A stretch of 64,000 nucleotides of DNA, from contig NW_003109603.1 in assembly GCF_000003605.2 (NCBI RefSeq), forward strand, positions 50,705 to 114,704. Direction: 5' to 3'. Numbering within the stretch: the first letter of the stretch is position 1; each line of letters starts with the position of its first letter. Source of the stretch: Saccoglossus kowalevskii. Taxonomy: Eukaryota > Hemichordata > Enteropneusta > Harrimaniidae. This document shows positions 37,135 to 51,338 of this stretch, in pieces. The notes under the pieces are model-generated. The model worked only from the letters and a program-made list of their open reading frames with translations. It ran no database searches and had not been told where the DNA came from. The translations under genes and the position numbers were made by a program.

Positions 37135-39205
37135 CTTTGATCATACACAGATTGCTCTTCCATACTAGATAATTATGGTCGTTTGTTCTACTTTGATCAT
37201 ACACAGATTGCTCTACTACACCAAAGGAGTGATGGTCGTTTGTTCTGCTTTGATCATACACAGATTGCCCTTCCATACTAGAGAATTATGGTCGTTTGTT
37301 CTGCTTTGATCATACACAGATTGCTCTTCCATACTAAAAAATTATGGTCGTTTGTTCTGCTTTGATCATACAAAGATTGCTCTTCCATACTAGAGAATTA
37401 TGGTCGTTTGTTCTGCTTTGATCATACACTGATTGCTCTACTACACCAAAGGAGTGATGGTCGTTTGCTCTGCTTTGATCATACACAGATTGCTCTTCCA
37501 TACTAGAGAATTATGGTCGTTTGTTCTGCTTTGATCATACACAGATTGCTCTTCCATACTAGAGTATTATGGTCGTTTGTCCTGCTTTGTTCATACACAG
37601 ATTGCTCTACTACACCAAATGAGTGATGGTCGTTTGTTCTGCTGTGATCATACACGGATTGCTCTTCCATATTAGAGAATTATGGTCATTTGTTCTGCTT
37701 TGATCATACACAGATTGCTCTACTACACCAAAGGAGTGATGGTCGTTTGTTCTGCTGTGATCATACACAGATTGCTCTTCCATATTACAGAATTATGGTC
37801 ATTTGTTCTGCTTTGATCATACACAGATTGCTCTACTACACCAAAGGAGTGATGGTCGTTTGTTCTGCTTTCATCATACACAGATTGCTCTTCCATGCTA
37901 GAGAATTATGGTCGTTTGTTCTGCTTTGATCATACACAGAGATTGCTCTTCCATACTAGAGAATTATGGTCGTTTGTTCTGCTTTGTTCATACACAGATT
38001 GCTCTACTACACCAAATGAGAGATGGTCGTTTGTTCTGCTGTGATCATACACAGATTGCTCTTCCATATTAGAGAATTATGGTCATTTGTTCTGCTTTGA
38101 TCATACACAGATTGCTCTACTACACCAAAGGAGTGATGGTCGTTTGTTCTGCTTTGATCATACACAGATTGCTCTTCCATACTAGAGAATTATGGTCGTT
38201 TGTTCTGCTTTGATCATACACAGATTGCTCTTCCATACTAAAGAATTATGGTCGTTTGTTCTGCTTTGATCATACAAAGATTGCTCTTCCATACTAGAGA
38301 ATTATAGTCGTTTGTTCTGCTTTGATCATACACTGATTGCTCTACTACACCAAAGGAGTGATGGTCGTTTGCTCTGCTTTGATCATACACAGATTGCTCT
38401 TCCATACTAGAGAATTATGGTCGTTTGTTCTGCTTTGATCATACACAGATTGCTCTTCCACACTAAAGAATTATGGTCGTTTGTTCTGCTTTGTTCATAC
38501 ACAGATTGCTCTACTACACCAAAGGAGTGATGGTCGTTTGTTCTGCTGTGATCATACACAGATTGCTCTTCCATATTAGAGAATTATGGTCATTTGTTCT
38601 GCTTTGATCATACACAGATTGCTCTACTACACCAAAGGAGTGATGGTCGTATGCTCTGCTTTGGTCATACACAGATTGCTCATCCATACTAGAGAATTAT
38701 GGTAGTTTGCTCTTCTTTGATCATACACAGATTGCTCTTCCACATTAGAGAATTATGGTCGTTTGTTCTGCTTTGATCATACACAGATTGCTCTACTACA
38801 CCAAAGGAGTGATGGTCGTTTGCTCTGCTTTGATCATACACAGATTGCTCTTCCACATTAGAGAATTATGGTCGTTTGTTCTGCTTTGATCATACACAGA
38901 TTGCTCTACTACACCAAAGGAGTGATGGTCGTTTGCTCTGCTTTGATCATACACAGATTACTCTTCCATACTAGAGAATTATGGTCGTTGGCACTGCTTT
39001 GATCATACACAGATTGCTCTTCCATATTAGAGAATTATGGTCGTTTGTTCTGCTTTGATCATACACAGATTGCTCTTCCATATTAGAGAATTATGGTCGT
39101 TTGTTCTGCTTTGATCATACACAGATTGCTCTTCCAGATTAGAGAATTATGGTCGTTTGTTCTGCTTTGATCATACACAGATTGCTCTTCCATACTAGAG
39201 AATTA
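37135..39205 (+). repeat. Mixed segment with module IV, I and III
   Basis: Module IV near 37,370 and 38,265, module I runs, and module III near 38,645 followed by CCACATT, GATTACTC and CCAGATT units. The CACGGATTG variant near 37,655 recurs near 61,470. Nothing but satellite. Confidence 0.87.
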
Positions 39206-39922
39206 TGGTCGTTTGTTCTGCTTTGATCATACACAGATTGCTCTACTACACCAAAGGAGTGATGGTCGTTTGCTCTGCTTTGGTCATACACAGATTGCTC
39301 TTCCATACTAGAGAATTATGGTAGTTTGCTCTGCTTTGATCATACACAGATTGCTCTTCAACATTAGAGAATTATGGTCGTTTGTTCTGCTTTGATCGTA
39401 CACAGATTGCTCTACTACACCAAAGGAGTGATGGTCGTTTGCTCTGCTTTGATCATACACAGATTGCTCTTCCATATTTGAGAATTATGGTCGTTTGTTC
39501 TGCTTTGATCATACACAGATTGCTCTACTACACCAAAGGAGTGATGGTCGTTTGCTCTGCTTTGATCATACACAGATTACTCTTACATACTAGAGAATTA
39601 TGGTCGTTTGCTCTGCTTTGATCATACACAGATTGCTCTTCCATATTAGAGAATTATGGTCGTTTGTTCTGCTTTGATCATACACAGATTGCTCTTCCAT
39701 ATTAGGGAATTATGGTAGTTTGTTGTGCTTTGTTCATACACAGATTGCTCTACTACACCAAAGGAGTGATGGTCGTTTGTTCTGCTTTGATCATACACAG
39801 ATTGCTCTTCCATACTAGAGAATTATGGTCGTTTGTTCTGCTTTGTTCATACACAGATTGCTCTACTACACCAAAGGAGTGATGGTCGTTTGTTCTGCTG
39901 TGATCATACACAGATTGCTCTT
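39206..39922 (+). repeat. Dispersed duplication, copy 1 (partner 41,632-42,348)
   Basis: Shares CTTCAACATT, GATCGTACAC, CCATATTTGAG, GATTACTC and GGGAATT/TTGTTGTGC with the second copy at offset 2,426 bp (GATCGTA 39,394/41,820). Only scattered point differences over about 717 bp. Confidence 0.88.
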
Positions 39923-39939
39923 CCACACTAAAGAATTAT

Positions 39940-40519
39940 GGTCGTTTGTTCTGCTTTGTTCATACACAGATTGCTCTACTACACCAAAGGAGTGATGGTC
40001 GTTTGTTCTGCTGTGATCATACACAGATTGCTCTTCCATATTAGAGAATTATGGTCATTTGTGCTGCTTTGATCATACACAGATTGCTCTACTACACCAA
40101 AGCAGTGATGGTCGTTTGTTCTGCTGTGATCATACACAGATTGCTCTTCCATATTAGAGAATTATGGTCATTTGTTCTGCTTTGATCATACATAGATTGC
40201 TCTACTACACCAAAGGAGTGATGGTCGTTTGTTCTGCTTTCATCATACACAGATTGCTCTTCCATACTAGAGAATTATGGTCGTTTGTTCTGCTTTGGTC
40301 ATACACAGATTGCTCTTCCATACTAGAGAATTATGGTCGTTTGTTCTGCTTTGTTCATACACAGATTGCTCTACTACACCAAATGAGTGATGGTCGTTTG
40401 TTCTGCTGTGATCATACACAGATTGCTCTTCCATATTAGAGAATTATGGTCATTTGTTCTGCTTTGATCATACACAGATTGCTCTACTACACCAAAGGAG
40501 TGATGGTCGTTTGTTCTGC
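39940..40519 (+). repeat. Three-copy dispersed block, copy 1
   Basis: Contains GTGCTGC, AAAGCAG, CATAGATTG, TTTCATCAT and TTTGGTCAT in order. The CATAGATTG marker recurs at 40,191, 50,637 and 60,112, giving steps of 10,446 and 9,475 bp. Confidence 0.88.
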
Positions 40520-41909
40520 TTTGATCATACACAGATTGCTCTTCCATACTAAAGAATTATGGTCGTTTGTTCTGCTTTGATCATACACAGATTGCTCTTC
40601 CATACTAAAGAATTATGGTCGTTTGTTCTGCTTTGATCATACAAAGATTGCTCTTCCATACTAGAGAATTATGGTCGTTTGTTCTGCTTTGATCATACAT
40701 TGATTGCTCTACTACACCAAAGGAGTGATGGTCGTTTGCTCTGATTTGATCATACACAGATTGCTCTTCCATACTAGAAAATTATGGTCGTTTGTTCTGC
40801 TTTGATCATACACAGGTTGCTCTTCCATACGAGAGAATTATGGTCGCTTTGTTCTGCTTTGATCATACACAGATTGCTCTACTACACCAAATGAGTGATG
40901 GTCGTTTGTTCTGCTGTGATCATACACAGATTGCTCTTCCATATTAGAGAATTATGGTCATTTGTTTTGCTTTAATCATACACAGATTGCTCTACTACAC
41001 CAAAGGAGTGATGGTAGTTTGTTCTGCTGTGATCATACACAGATTGCTCTTCCATATTACAGAATTATGGTCATTTGTTCTGCTTTGATCATACACAGAT
41101 TGCTCTACTACACCAAAGGAGTGATGGTCGTTTGTTCTGCTTTGATCATACACAGATTGCTCTTCCATACTAGAGAATTATGGTCGTTTGTTGTGCTTTG
41201 ATCATACACAGATTGCTCTTCCATACTAGAGAATTATGGTCGTTTGTTCTGCTTTGTTCATACACAGATTGCTCTACTACACCAAATGAGTGATGGTCGT
41301 TTGTTCTGCTTTGATCATACAAAGATTGCTCTTCCATACTAGAGAATTATGGTCGTTTGTTCTGCTTTGATCATACACAGATTGCTCTACTACACCAAAG
41401 GAGTGATGGTCGTATGCTCTGCTTTGGTCATACACAGATTGCTCATCCATACTACAGAATTATGGTAGTTTGCTCTTCTTTGATCATACACAGATTGCTC
41501 TTCCACATTAGACAATTATGGTCGTTTGTTCTGCTTTGATCATACACAGATTGCTCTACAACACCAAAGGAGTGATGGTCGTTTGCTCTGCTTTGATCAT
41601 ACACAGATTGCTCTTCCACATTAGAGAATTATGGTCGTTTGTTCTGCTTTGATCATACACAGATTGCTCTACTACACCAAAGGAGTGATGGTCGTTTGCT
41701 CTGCTTTGGTCATACACAGATTGCTCTTCCATACTAGAGAATTATGGTAGTTTGCTCTGCTTTGATCATACACAGATTGCTCTTCAACATTAGAGAATTA
41801 TGGTCGTTTGTTCTGCTTTGATCGTACACAGATTGCTCTACTACACCAAAGGAGTGATGGTCGTTTGCTCTGCTTTGATCATACACAGATTGCTCTTCCA
41901 TATTTGAGA

Positions 41910-43208
41910 ATTATGGTCGTTTGTTCTGCTTTGATCATACACAGATTGCTCTACTACACCAAAGGAGTGATGGTCGTTTGCTCTGCTTTGATCATACACA
42001 GATTACTCTTCCATACTAGAGAATTATGGTCGTTTGCTCTGCTTTGATCATACACAGATTGCTCTTCCATATTAGAGAATTATGGTCGTTTGTTCTGCTT
42101 TGATCATACACAGATTGCTCTTCCATATTAGGGAATTATGGTAGTTTGTTGTGCTTTGTTCCTACACAGATTGCTCTACTACACCAAAGGAGTGATGGTC
42201 GTTTGTTCTGCTTTGATCATACACAGATTGCTCTTCCATACTAGAGAATTATGGTCGTTTGTTCTGCTTTGTTCATACACAGATTGCTCTACTACACCAA
42301 AGGAGTGATGGTCGTTTGTTCTGCTGTGATCATACACAGATTGCTCTTCCATATTAGAGAATTATGTTCATTTGTTCTGCTTTGATCATACACAGATTGC
42401 TCTACTACACCAAAGGAGTGATGGTCGTTTGTTCTGCTGTGATCATACACAGATTGCTCTTCCATATTAGAGAATTATGGTCATTTGTTCTGCTTTGATC
42501 ATACACAGATTGCTCTACTACACCAAAGGATTGATGGTCGTTTGTTCTGCTTTGATCATACACAGATTGCTCTTCCATACTAGAGAATTATGGTCGTTTG
42601 TTCTGCTTTGATCATACACAGATTGCTCTTCCATACTAGAGAATTATGGTCGTTTGTTCTGCTTTGTTCATACACAGATTGCTCTACTACACCAAATGAG
42701 TGATGGTCGTTTGTTCTGCTGTGATCATACACAGATTGCTCTTCCATATTAGAGAATTATGGTCATTTGTTCTGCTTTGATCATACACAGATTGCTCTAC
42801 TATACCAAAGAAGTGATGGTCGTTTCTTCTGCTTTGATCATACACAGATTGCTCTTCCATACTAGATAATTATGGTCGTTTGTTCTGCTTTGATCATACA
42901 CAGAGATTGCTCTTCTATACTAGAGAATTATGGTCGTTTGTTCTGCTTTGATAATACACAGATTGCTCTTCCATATTAGACAATTATGGTCGTTTACTCT
43001 GCTTTGATCATACACAGATTGCTCTACTACACCAAAAGAGTGATGGTCGTTTGTTCTGCTTTGATCATACACAGATTGCTCTTCCATACTAGAGAATTAT
43101 GGTCGTTCGTTCTGCTTTGATCATACACAGATTGCTCTTCCATACTAGAGAATTATGGTCGTTTGTTCTGCTTTGATCATACACAGATTGCTCTTCCATA
43201 TTAGAGAA
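41910..43208 (+). repeat. Dispersed duplication, copy 1 (partner 51,339-52,637)
   Basis: About 1.3 kb colinear at an exact offset of 9,429 bp, confirmed at GATTACTC (42,001/51,430), GGGAATT (42,131/51,560), AAAGGATTG (42,531/51,960) and TTTACTC (42,993/52,422). The match ends exactly where the partner enters an indel-dense patch. Confidence 0.9.
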
Positions 43209-43599
43209 TTATGGTCGTTTGTTCTGCTTTGATCATACACAGATTGCTCTTCCATACTAGAGAATTATGGTCGTTTGTTCTGCTTTGATCACACACAGAT
43301 TGCTCTTCCATACTAGAGAATTATGGTCGTTTGTTCTGCTTTGTTCATACACAGATTGCTCTACTACACCAAAGGAGTGATGGTCGTTTGTTCTGCTTTG
43401 ATCATACACAGATTGCTCTTCCATACTAGAGAATTATGGTCGTTTGTTCTGCTTTGATCATACACAGATTGCTCTTCCACACTAGAGAATTATGGTCGTT
43501 TGTTCTGCTTTGTTCATACACAGATTGCTCTACTACACCAAAGGAGTGATGGTCGTTTGTTCTGCTGTGATCATACACAGATTGCTCTTCCATATTAGA

Positions 43600-45994
43600 G
43601 AATTATGGTCATTTGTTCTGCTTTGATCATACACAGATTGCTCTTCCATATTAGACAATTATGGTCGTTTGTTCTGCTTTGATCATACACAGATTGCTCT
43701 TCCATACTAGAGAATTATGGTCGTTTGTTCTGCTTTGTTCATACACAGATTGCCCTACTACACCAAAGGAGTGATGGTCGTTTGTTCTGCTGTGATCATA
43801 CACAGAGATTGCTCTTCTATACTAGTGAATTATGGTCATTTGTTCTGCTTTGATCATACACAGATTGCTCTTCCATATTAGACAATTATGGTCGTTTGTT
43901 CTGCTTTGATCATACACAGATTGCTCTTCCATACTAGAGAATTATGGTCGTTTGTTCTGCTTTGATCACACACAGATTGCACTTCCATACTAGAGAATTA
44001 TGGTCGTTTGTTCTGCTTTGATCACACACAGACTGCTCTACCATACTAGAGAATTATGGTCGTTTGTTCTGCTTTGATCATACACAGATTGCTCTTCCAT
44101 ATTAGAGAATTATGGTCGTTTGTTCTGCTTTGATCATACACAGATTGCTCTTCCAGATTAGAGAATTATGGTCGTTTGTTCTGCTTTGATCAAACACAGA
44201 TTGCTCTTCCATACTAGAGAATTATGGTCGTTTGTTCTGTTTTGATCATACACAGATTGCTCTACTACACCAAAGAACTGATGGTCGTTTGCTCTGCTTT
44301 GATCATACACAGATTGCTCTTCCATACTAGAGAATTATGGTAGTTTGCTCTGCTTTGATCATACACAGATTGCTCTTCCACATTAGAGAATTATGGTCGT
44401 TTGTTCTTCTTTGATCATACACAGATTGCTCTACTACACCAAAGGAGTGATGGTCGTTTGCTCTGCTTTGATCATACACAGATTGCTCTTCCATATTAGA
44501 GAATTATGGTCGTTTGTTCTGCTTTGATCATACACAGATTGCTCTTCCATATTAGAGATTATGGTCGTTTGTTCTGCTTTGTTCATACACAGATTGCTCT
44601 ACTACATCAAAGGAGTGATGGTCGTTTGTTCTGCTTTGATCATACACAGATTGCTCTTCCATACTAGAGAATTATGGTCGTTTGTTCTGCTTTGATCATA
44701 CACAGATTGCTCTTCCATACTAGAGAATTATGGTCGTTTGTTCTGCTTTGTTCATACACAGATTGCTCTACTACACCAAAGGAGTGATGGTCGTTTGTTC
44801 TGCTGTGATCATACACAGATTGCTCTTCCATATTAGAGAATTATGGTCATTTGTTCTGCTTTGATCATACACAGATTGCTCTACTACACCAAAGGAGTGA
44901 TGGTCGTTTGTTCTGCTGTGATCATACACAGATTGCTCTTCCATATTAGAGAATTATGGTCATTTGTTCTGCTTTGATCATACACAGATTGTTCTACTAC
45001 ACCAAAGGAGTGATGGTCGTTTGTTCTGCTTTGATCATACACAGATTGCTCTTCCATATTAGAGAATTATGGTCATTTGTTCTGCTTTGATCATACACAG
45101 ATTGCTCTTCCATATTATACAATTATGGTCGTTTGTTCTGCTTTGATCATACACAGATTGCTCTTCCATACTAGAGAATTATGGTCGTTTGTTCTGCTTT
45201 GTTCATACACAGATTGCCCTACTACACCAAAGGAGTGATGGTCGTTTGTTCTGCTGTGATCATACACAGAGATTGCTCTTCTATACTAGTGAATTATGGT
45301 CATTTGTTCTGCTTTGATCATACACAGATTGCTCTTCCATATTAGACAATTATGGTCGTTTGTTCTGCTTTGATCATACACAGATTGCTCTTCCATACTA
45401 GAGAATTATGGTCGTTTGTTCTGCTTTGATCACACACAGATTGCACTTCCATACTAGAGAATTATGGTCGTTTGTTCTGCTTTGATCACACACAGACTGC
45501 TCTTCCATACTAGAGAATTATGGTCGTTTGTTCTGCTTTGATCATACACAGATTGCTCTTCCATATTAGAGAATTATGGTCGTTTGTTCTGCTTTGATCA
45601 TACACAGATTGCTCTTCCAGATTAGAGAATTATGGTCGTTTGTTCTGCTTTGATCAAACACAGATTGCTCTTCCATACTAGAGAATTATGGTCGTTTGTT
45701 CTGTTTTGATCATACACAGATTGCTCTACTACACCAAAGAACTGATGGTCGTTTGCTCTGCTTTGATCATACACAGATTGCTCTTCCATACTAGAGAATT
45801 ATGGTAGTTTGCTCTGCTTTGATCATACACAGATTGCTCTTCCACATTAGAGAATTATGGTCGTTTGTTCTTCTTTGATCATACACAGATTGCTCTACTA
45901 CACCAAAGGAGTGATGGTCGTTTGCTCTGCTTTGATCATACACAGATTGCTCTTCAATATTAGAGAATTATGGTCGTTTGTTCTGCTTTGATCA
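43600..45994 (+). repeat. 1,464-bp tandem duplication
   Basis: The TTGCCC marker at 43,751 recurs at 45,215, 1,464 bp or 26 monomers later. About 930 bp is shared (43,600-44,530 and 45,064-45,994). Each copy carries a GTGATC core joined to a type C insertion and tail ending TAGTGAA. The 34.5 kb block is a third relative. Confidence 0.89.
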
Positions 45995-47209
45995 TACACA
46001 GATTGCTCTACTACACCAAAGGAGTGATGGTCGTTTGTTCTGCTGTGATCATACACAGATTGCTCTTCCATATTAGAGAATTATGGTCATTTGTTCTGCT
46101 TTGATCATACACAGATTGTTTTACTACACCAAAGGAGTGATGGTCGTTTGTTCTGCTTTGATCATACACAGATTGCTCTTCCATACTAGAGAATTATGGT
46201 CGTTTGTTCTGCTTTGATCATACACAGATTGCTCTTCCATACTAGAGAATTATGGTCGTTTGTTCTGCTTTGTTCATACACAGATTGCTCTACTACACCA
46301 AATGAGTGATGGTCGTTTGTTCTGCTGTGATCATACACAGATTGCTCTTCCATATTAGAGAATTATGGTCATTTGTTCTGCTTTGATCATACACAGATTG
46401 CTCTACTACACCAAAGGAGTGATGGTCGTTTGTTCTGCTTTGATCATACACAGATTGCTCTTCCATACTAGATAATTATGGTCGTTTGTTCTGCTTTGAT
46501 CATACACAGAGATTGCTCTTCTATACTAGAGAAATATGGGAGTTTGTTCTGCTTTGATAATACACAGATTGCTCTTCCATATTAGACAATTATGGTCATT
46601 TGTTCTGCTTTGATCATACACAGATTGCTCTTCCATACTAGAGAATTATAGTCGTTTGATCTGCTTTGATCACACACAGATTGCTCTTCCATACTAGAGA
46701 ATTATGGTCGTTTGTTCTACTTTGATCATACACAGATTGCTCTTCCATATTAGAGAATTATGGTCGTTTGTTCTGCTTTGATCATACACAGATTGCTCTT
46801 CCAGATTAGAGAATAATGGACGTTTGTTCTGCTTTGATCATACACAGATTGCTCTTCCATACTAGAGAATTAAGGTCGTTTGTTCTGCTTTGATCATACA
46901 CAGATTGCTCTTCCATACTAGAGAATTATGGTCGTTTGTTCTGCTTTGATCATACACAGATTGCTCTACTACACCAAAGGAGTGATGGTCGTTTGCTCTG
47001 CTTTGATCATACACAGATTGCTCTTCCATACTAGAGAATTATGGTAGTTTGCTCTGCTTTGATCATACACAGATTGCTCTTCCACATTAGAGAATTATGG
47101 TCGTTTGTTCTGCTTTGATCATACACAGATTTCTCTACTACACCAAAGGAGTGATGGTCGTTTGCTCTGCTTTGATCATACACAGATTGCTCTTCCACAT
47201 TAGAGAATT
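45995..47209 (+). repeat. Mixed segment with module I and II
   Basis: Module I near 46,000-46,430, module II near 46,440-46,600, then GATCTGC/GATCACAC, CCAGATT-GGACG and AATTAAGG units resembling 54.1-54.8 kb, with one monomer more than that copy. Confidence 0.86.
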
Positions 47210-49215
47210 ATGGTCGTTTGTTCTGCTTTGATCATACACTGATTGCTCTACTACACCAAAGGAGTGATGGTCTTTTGCTCTGCTTTGATCATACACAGAT
47301 TACTCTTCCATACTAGAGAATTATGGTCGTTTGCTCTGCTTTGATCATTCACAGATTGCTCTTCCATATTAGAGAATTATTCTCGTTTGTTCTGCTTTGA
47401 TCATACACAGATTGCTCTTCCATATTAGAGAATTATGGTCGTTTGTTCTGCTTTGTTCATACACAGATTGCTCTACTACACCAAAGGAGTGATGGTCGTT
47501 TGTTCTGCTTTGATCATACACAGATTTCTCTTCCATACTAGAGAATTATGGTCGTTTGTTCTGCTTTGATCATACACAGATTGCTCTTCCATACTAGAGA
47601 ATTATGGTCGTTTGTTCTGCTTTGTTCATACACAGATTGCTCTACTACACCAAAGGAGTGATGGTCGTTTGATCTGCTGTGATCATACACAGATTGCTCT
47701 TCCATATTAGAGAATTATGGTCATTTGTTCTGCTTTGATCATACACAGATTGCTCTACTACACCAAAGGAGTGATGGTCGTTTGTTCTGCTGTGATCATA
47801 CACAGATTGCTCTTCCATATTAGAGAATTATGGTCATTTGTTCTTCTTTGATCATACACAGATTGCTCTACTACACCAAAGGAGTGATGGTCGTTTGTTC
47901 TGCTTTGATCATACACAGATTGCTCTTCCATACTAGATAATTATGGTCGTTTGTTCTGCTTTGATCATACACAGAGATTGCTCTTCTATACTAAAGAATT
48001 ATGGTCGTTTGTTCTGCTTTGATAATACACAGATTGCTCTTCCATATTAGACAATTATGGTCGTTTACTCTGCTTTGATCATACACAGATTGCTCTGCTA
48101 CACCAAAGGAGTGATGGTCGTTTGTTCTGCTTTGATCATACACAGATTGCTCTTCCATACTAGAGAGTTATGGTCGTTTGTTCTGCTTTGATCATACACA
48201 GATTGCTCTTCCATGCTAGAGAATTATGGTCGTTTGTTCTGCTTTGATCATACACAGATTGCTCTTTCATATTAGAGAATTATGGTCGTTTGTTCTGCTT
48301 TGATCATACACAGATTATTGTTCCAGATTAGAGAATTATGGTCGTTTGTTCTGCTTTGATCATACACTGATTGCTCTACTACACCAAAGGAGTGATGGTC
48401 GTTTGCTCTGCTTTGATCATACACAGATTACTCTTCCATACTAGAGAATTATGGTCGTTTGCTCTGCTTTGATCATTCACAGATTGCTCTTCCATATTAG
48501 AGAATTATGGTCGTTTGTTCTGCTTTGATCATACACAGATTGCTCTTCCATATTAGAGAATTATGGTCGTTTGTTCTGCTTTGTTCATACACAGATTGCT
48601 CTACTACACCAAAGGAGTGATGGTCGTTTGTTCTGCTTTGATCATACACAGATTTCTCTTCCATACTAGAGAATTATGGTCGTTTGTTCTGCTTTGATCA
48701 TACACAGATTGCTCTTCCATACTAGAGAATTATGGTCGTTTATTCTGCTTTGTTCATACACAGATTGCTCTACTACACCAAAGGAGTGATGGTCGTTTGA
48801 TCTGCTGTGATCATACACAGATTGCTCTTCCATATTAGAGAATTATGGTCATTTGTTCTTCTTTGATCATACACAGATTGCTCTACTACACCAAAGGAGT
48901 GATGGTCGTTTGTTCTGCTTTGATCATACACAGATTGCTCTTCCATACTAAATAATTATGGTCGTTTGTTCTGCTTTGATCATACACAGAGATTGCTCTT
49001 CTATACTAAAGAATTATGGTCGTTTGTTCTGCTTTGATAATACACAGATTGCTCTTCCATATTAGACAATTATGGTCGTTTACTCTGCTTTGATCATACA
49101 CAAATTGCTCTGCTACACCAAAAGAGTGATGGTCGTTTGTTCTGCTTTGATCATACACAGATTGCTCTTCCATACTAAAAAATTATGGTCGTTTGTTCTG
49201 CTTTGATCATACACA
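47210..49215 (+). repeat. 1,128-bp tandem duplication
   Basis: ACTGATTG-B, GATTACTC, CATTCACAG, GATTTCTC, GATCTGCTGTG and CTGCTACACC recur in order. CATTCAC (47,346/48,474) and GATCTGCTGT (47,671/48,799) give 1,128 bp; TTCTTCTTTG (47,841/48,856) gives 1,015. The 113-bp change is one GTGATC/GTCAT dimer present only in the left copy. Confidence 0.89.
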
Positions 49216-49221
49216 GATTGC

Positions 49222-49470
49222 TCTTTCCATACTAATAGAAATTATGGTCGTTTGTTCTGCTTTGATCATACACAGATTGCTTTTATTACACCAAAAGAAG
49301 TAGATGGTCGTTTTGTTCTGCTTTGATCATACACAGAATTGCTCTTCCCATACTAGAGAATTATGGTCGTTGGTCTGCTTTTGATCATACACAGATTGCT
49401 CTTCTCATACTAAGAGAAATTTATGGTCGTTTGTTCTGCTTTGATCATACACAGATTTGCTCTTCCATAC
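49222..49470 (+). other. Indel-dense patch
   Basis: Five consecutive monomers have extra single bases, mostly in short runs (CTCTTTCC, CTAATAGAAATT, GTAGATGG, GTTTTGTTC, AGAATTGC, TTCCCAT, GCTTTTGATC, GATTTGC), plus GTTGGTC. The left side matches the end of the 48.3-49.2 kb copy. Likely poor consensus or a scarred junction. Confidence 0.75.
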
Positions 49471-51338
49471 TAGAGAATTATGGTCGTTTGTTCTGCTTTG
49501 ATCATACACTGATTGCTCTACTACACCAAAGGAGTGATGGTCGTTTGTTCTGCTTTGATCATACACAGATTGCTCTTCCATACTAGAGAATTATGGTCGT
49601 TTGTTCTGCTTTGTTCATACACAGATTGCTCTACTACACCAAAGGAGTGATGGTCGTTTGTTCTGCTGTGATCTCACACAGATTGCTCTTCCATATTAGA
49701 GAATTATGGTCATTTGTTCTGCTTTGATCATACACAGATTGCTCTACTTCACCAAAGGAGTGATGGTCGTTTGTTCTGCTGTGATCATACACAGATTGCT
49801 CTTCCATATTAGAGAATTATGGTCATTTGGTCTGCTTTGATCATACACAGATTGCTCTACTACACCAAAAGAGTGATGGTCGTTTGTTCTGCTTTGATCA
49901 TACACAGATTGCTCTTCCATACTAGAGAATTATGGTCGTTTGTTCTGATTTGATCATACACAGATTGCTCTTCCATACTAGAGTATTATGGTCGTTTGTT
50001 CTGCTTTGTTCATACACAGATTGCTCTACTACACCAAAGGAGTGATGGTCGTTTGTTCTGCTGTGATCATACACAGATTGCTCTTCCATATTAGAGAATT
50101 ATGGTCATTTGTGCTGCTTTGATCATACACAGATTGCTCTCCTTCACCAAAGGAGTGATGGTCGTTTGTTCTGCTGTGATCATACACAGATTGCTCTTCC
50201 ATATTAGAGAATTATGGTCATTTGTTCTGCTTTGATCATACACAGATTGCTCTACTACACCAAAGGAGTGATGGTCGTTTGTTCTGCTTTCATCATACAC
50301 AGATTGCTCTTCCATGCTAGAGAATTATGGTCGTTTGTTCTGCTTTTGGTCATACACAGATTGCTCTTCCATACTAGAGAATTATGGTCGTTTGTTCTGC
50401 TTTGTTCATACACAGATTGCTCTACTACACCAAAGGAGTGATGGTCGTTTGTTCTGCTGTGATCATACACAGATTGCTCTTCCATATTAGAGAATTATGG
50501 TCATTTGTGCTGCTTTGATCATACACAGATTGCTCTACTACACCAAAGCAGTGATGGTCGTTTGTTCTGCTGTGATCATACACAGATTGCTCTTCCATAT
50601 TAGAGAATTATGGTCATTTGTTCTGCTTTGATCATACATAGATTGCTCTACTACACCAAAGGAGTGATGGTCGTTTGTTCTGCTTTCATCATACACAGAT
50701 TGCTCTTCCATACTAGAGAATTATGGTCGTTTGTTCTGCTTTGGTCATACACAGATTGCTCTTCCATACTAGAGAATTATGGTCGTTTGTTCTGCTTTGT
50801 TCATACACAGATTGCTCTACTACACCAAATGAGTGATGGTCGTTTGTTCTGCTGTGATCATACACAGATTGCTCTTCCATATTAGAGAATTATGGTCATT
50901 TGTTCTGCTTTGATCATACACAGATTGCTCTACTACACCAAAGGAGTGATGGTCGTTTGTTCTGCTGTGATCATACACAGATTGCTCTTCCATATTAGAA
51001 AATTATGGTCATTTGTTCTGCTTTGATCATACACAGATTGCTTTACTACACCAAAGGAGTGATGGTCGTTTGCTCTGCTTTGATCATACACAGATTACTC
51101 TTCCATACTAGAGAATTATGGTCGTTTGCTCTGCTTTGATCATACACAGATTGCTCTTCCATATTAGAGAATTATGGTCGTTTGTTCTGCTTTGATCATA
51201 CACAGATTGCTCTTCCATATTAAAGAATTATGGTCGTTTGTTCTGCTTTGATCATACACAGATTGCTCTTCCAGATTAGAGAATTATGGTCGTTTGTTAT
51301 GCTTTGATCATACACAGATTGCTCTTCCATACTAGAGA
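49471..51338 (+). repeat. Module I-rich segment including three-copy block, copy 2
   Basis: Module I runs with CTTCACC and CTCCTTCACC tail variants near 49,747 and 50,140. The second copy of the three-copy block spans 50,386-50,965 (partners 39,940 and 59,861). GATTACTC, CCAGATT and a TTGTTATGC unit follow. Confidence 0.87.
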
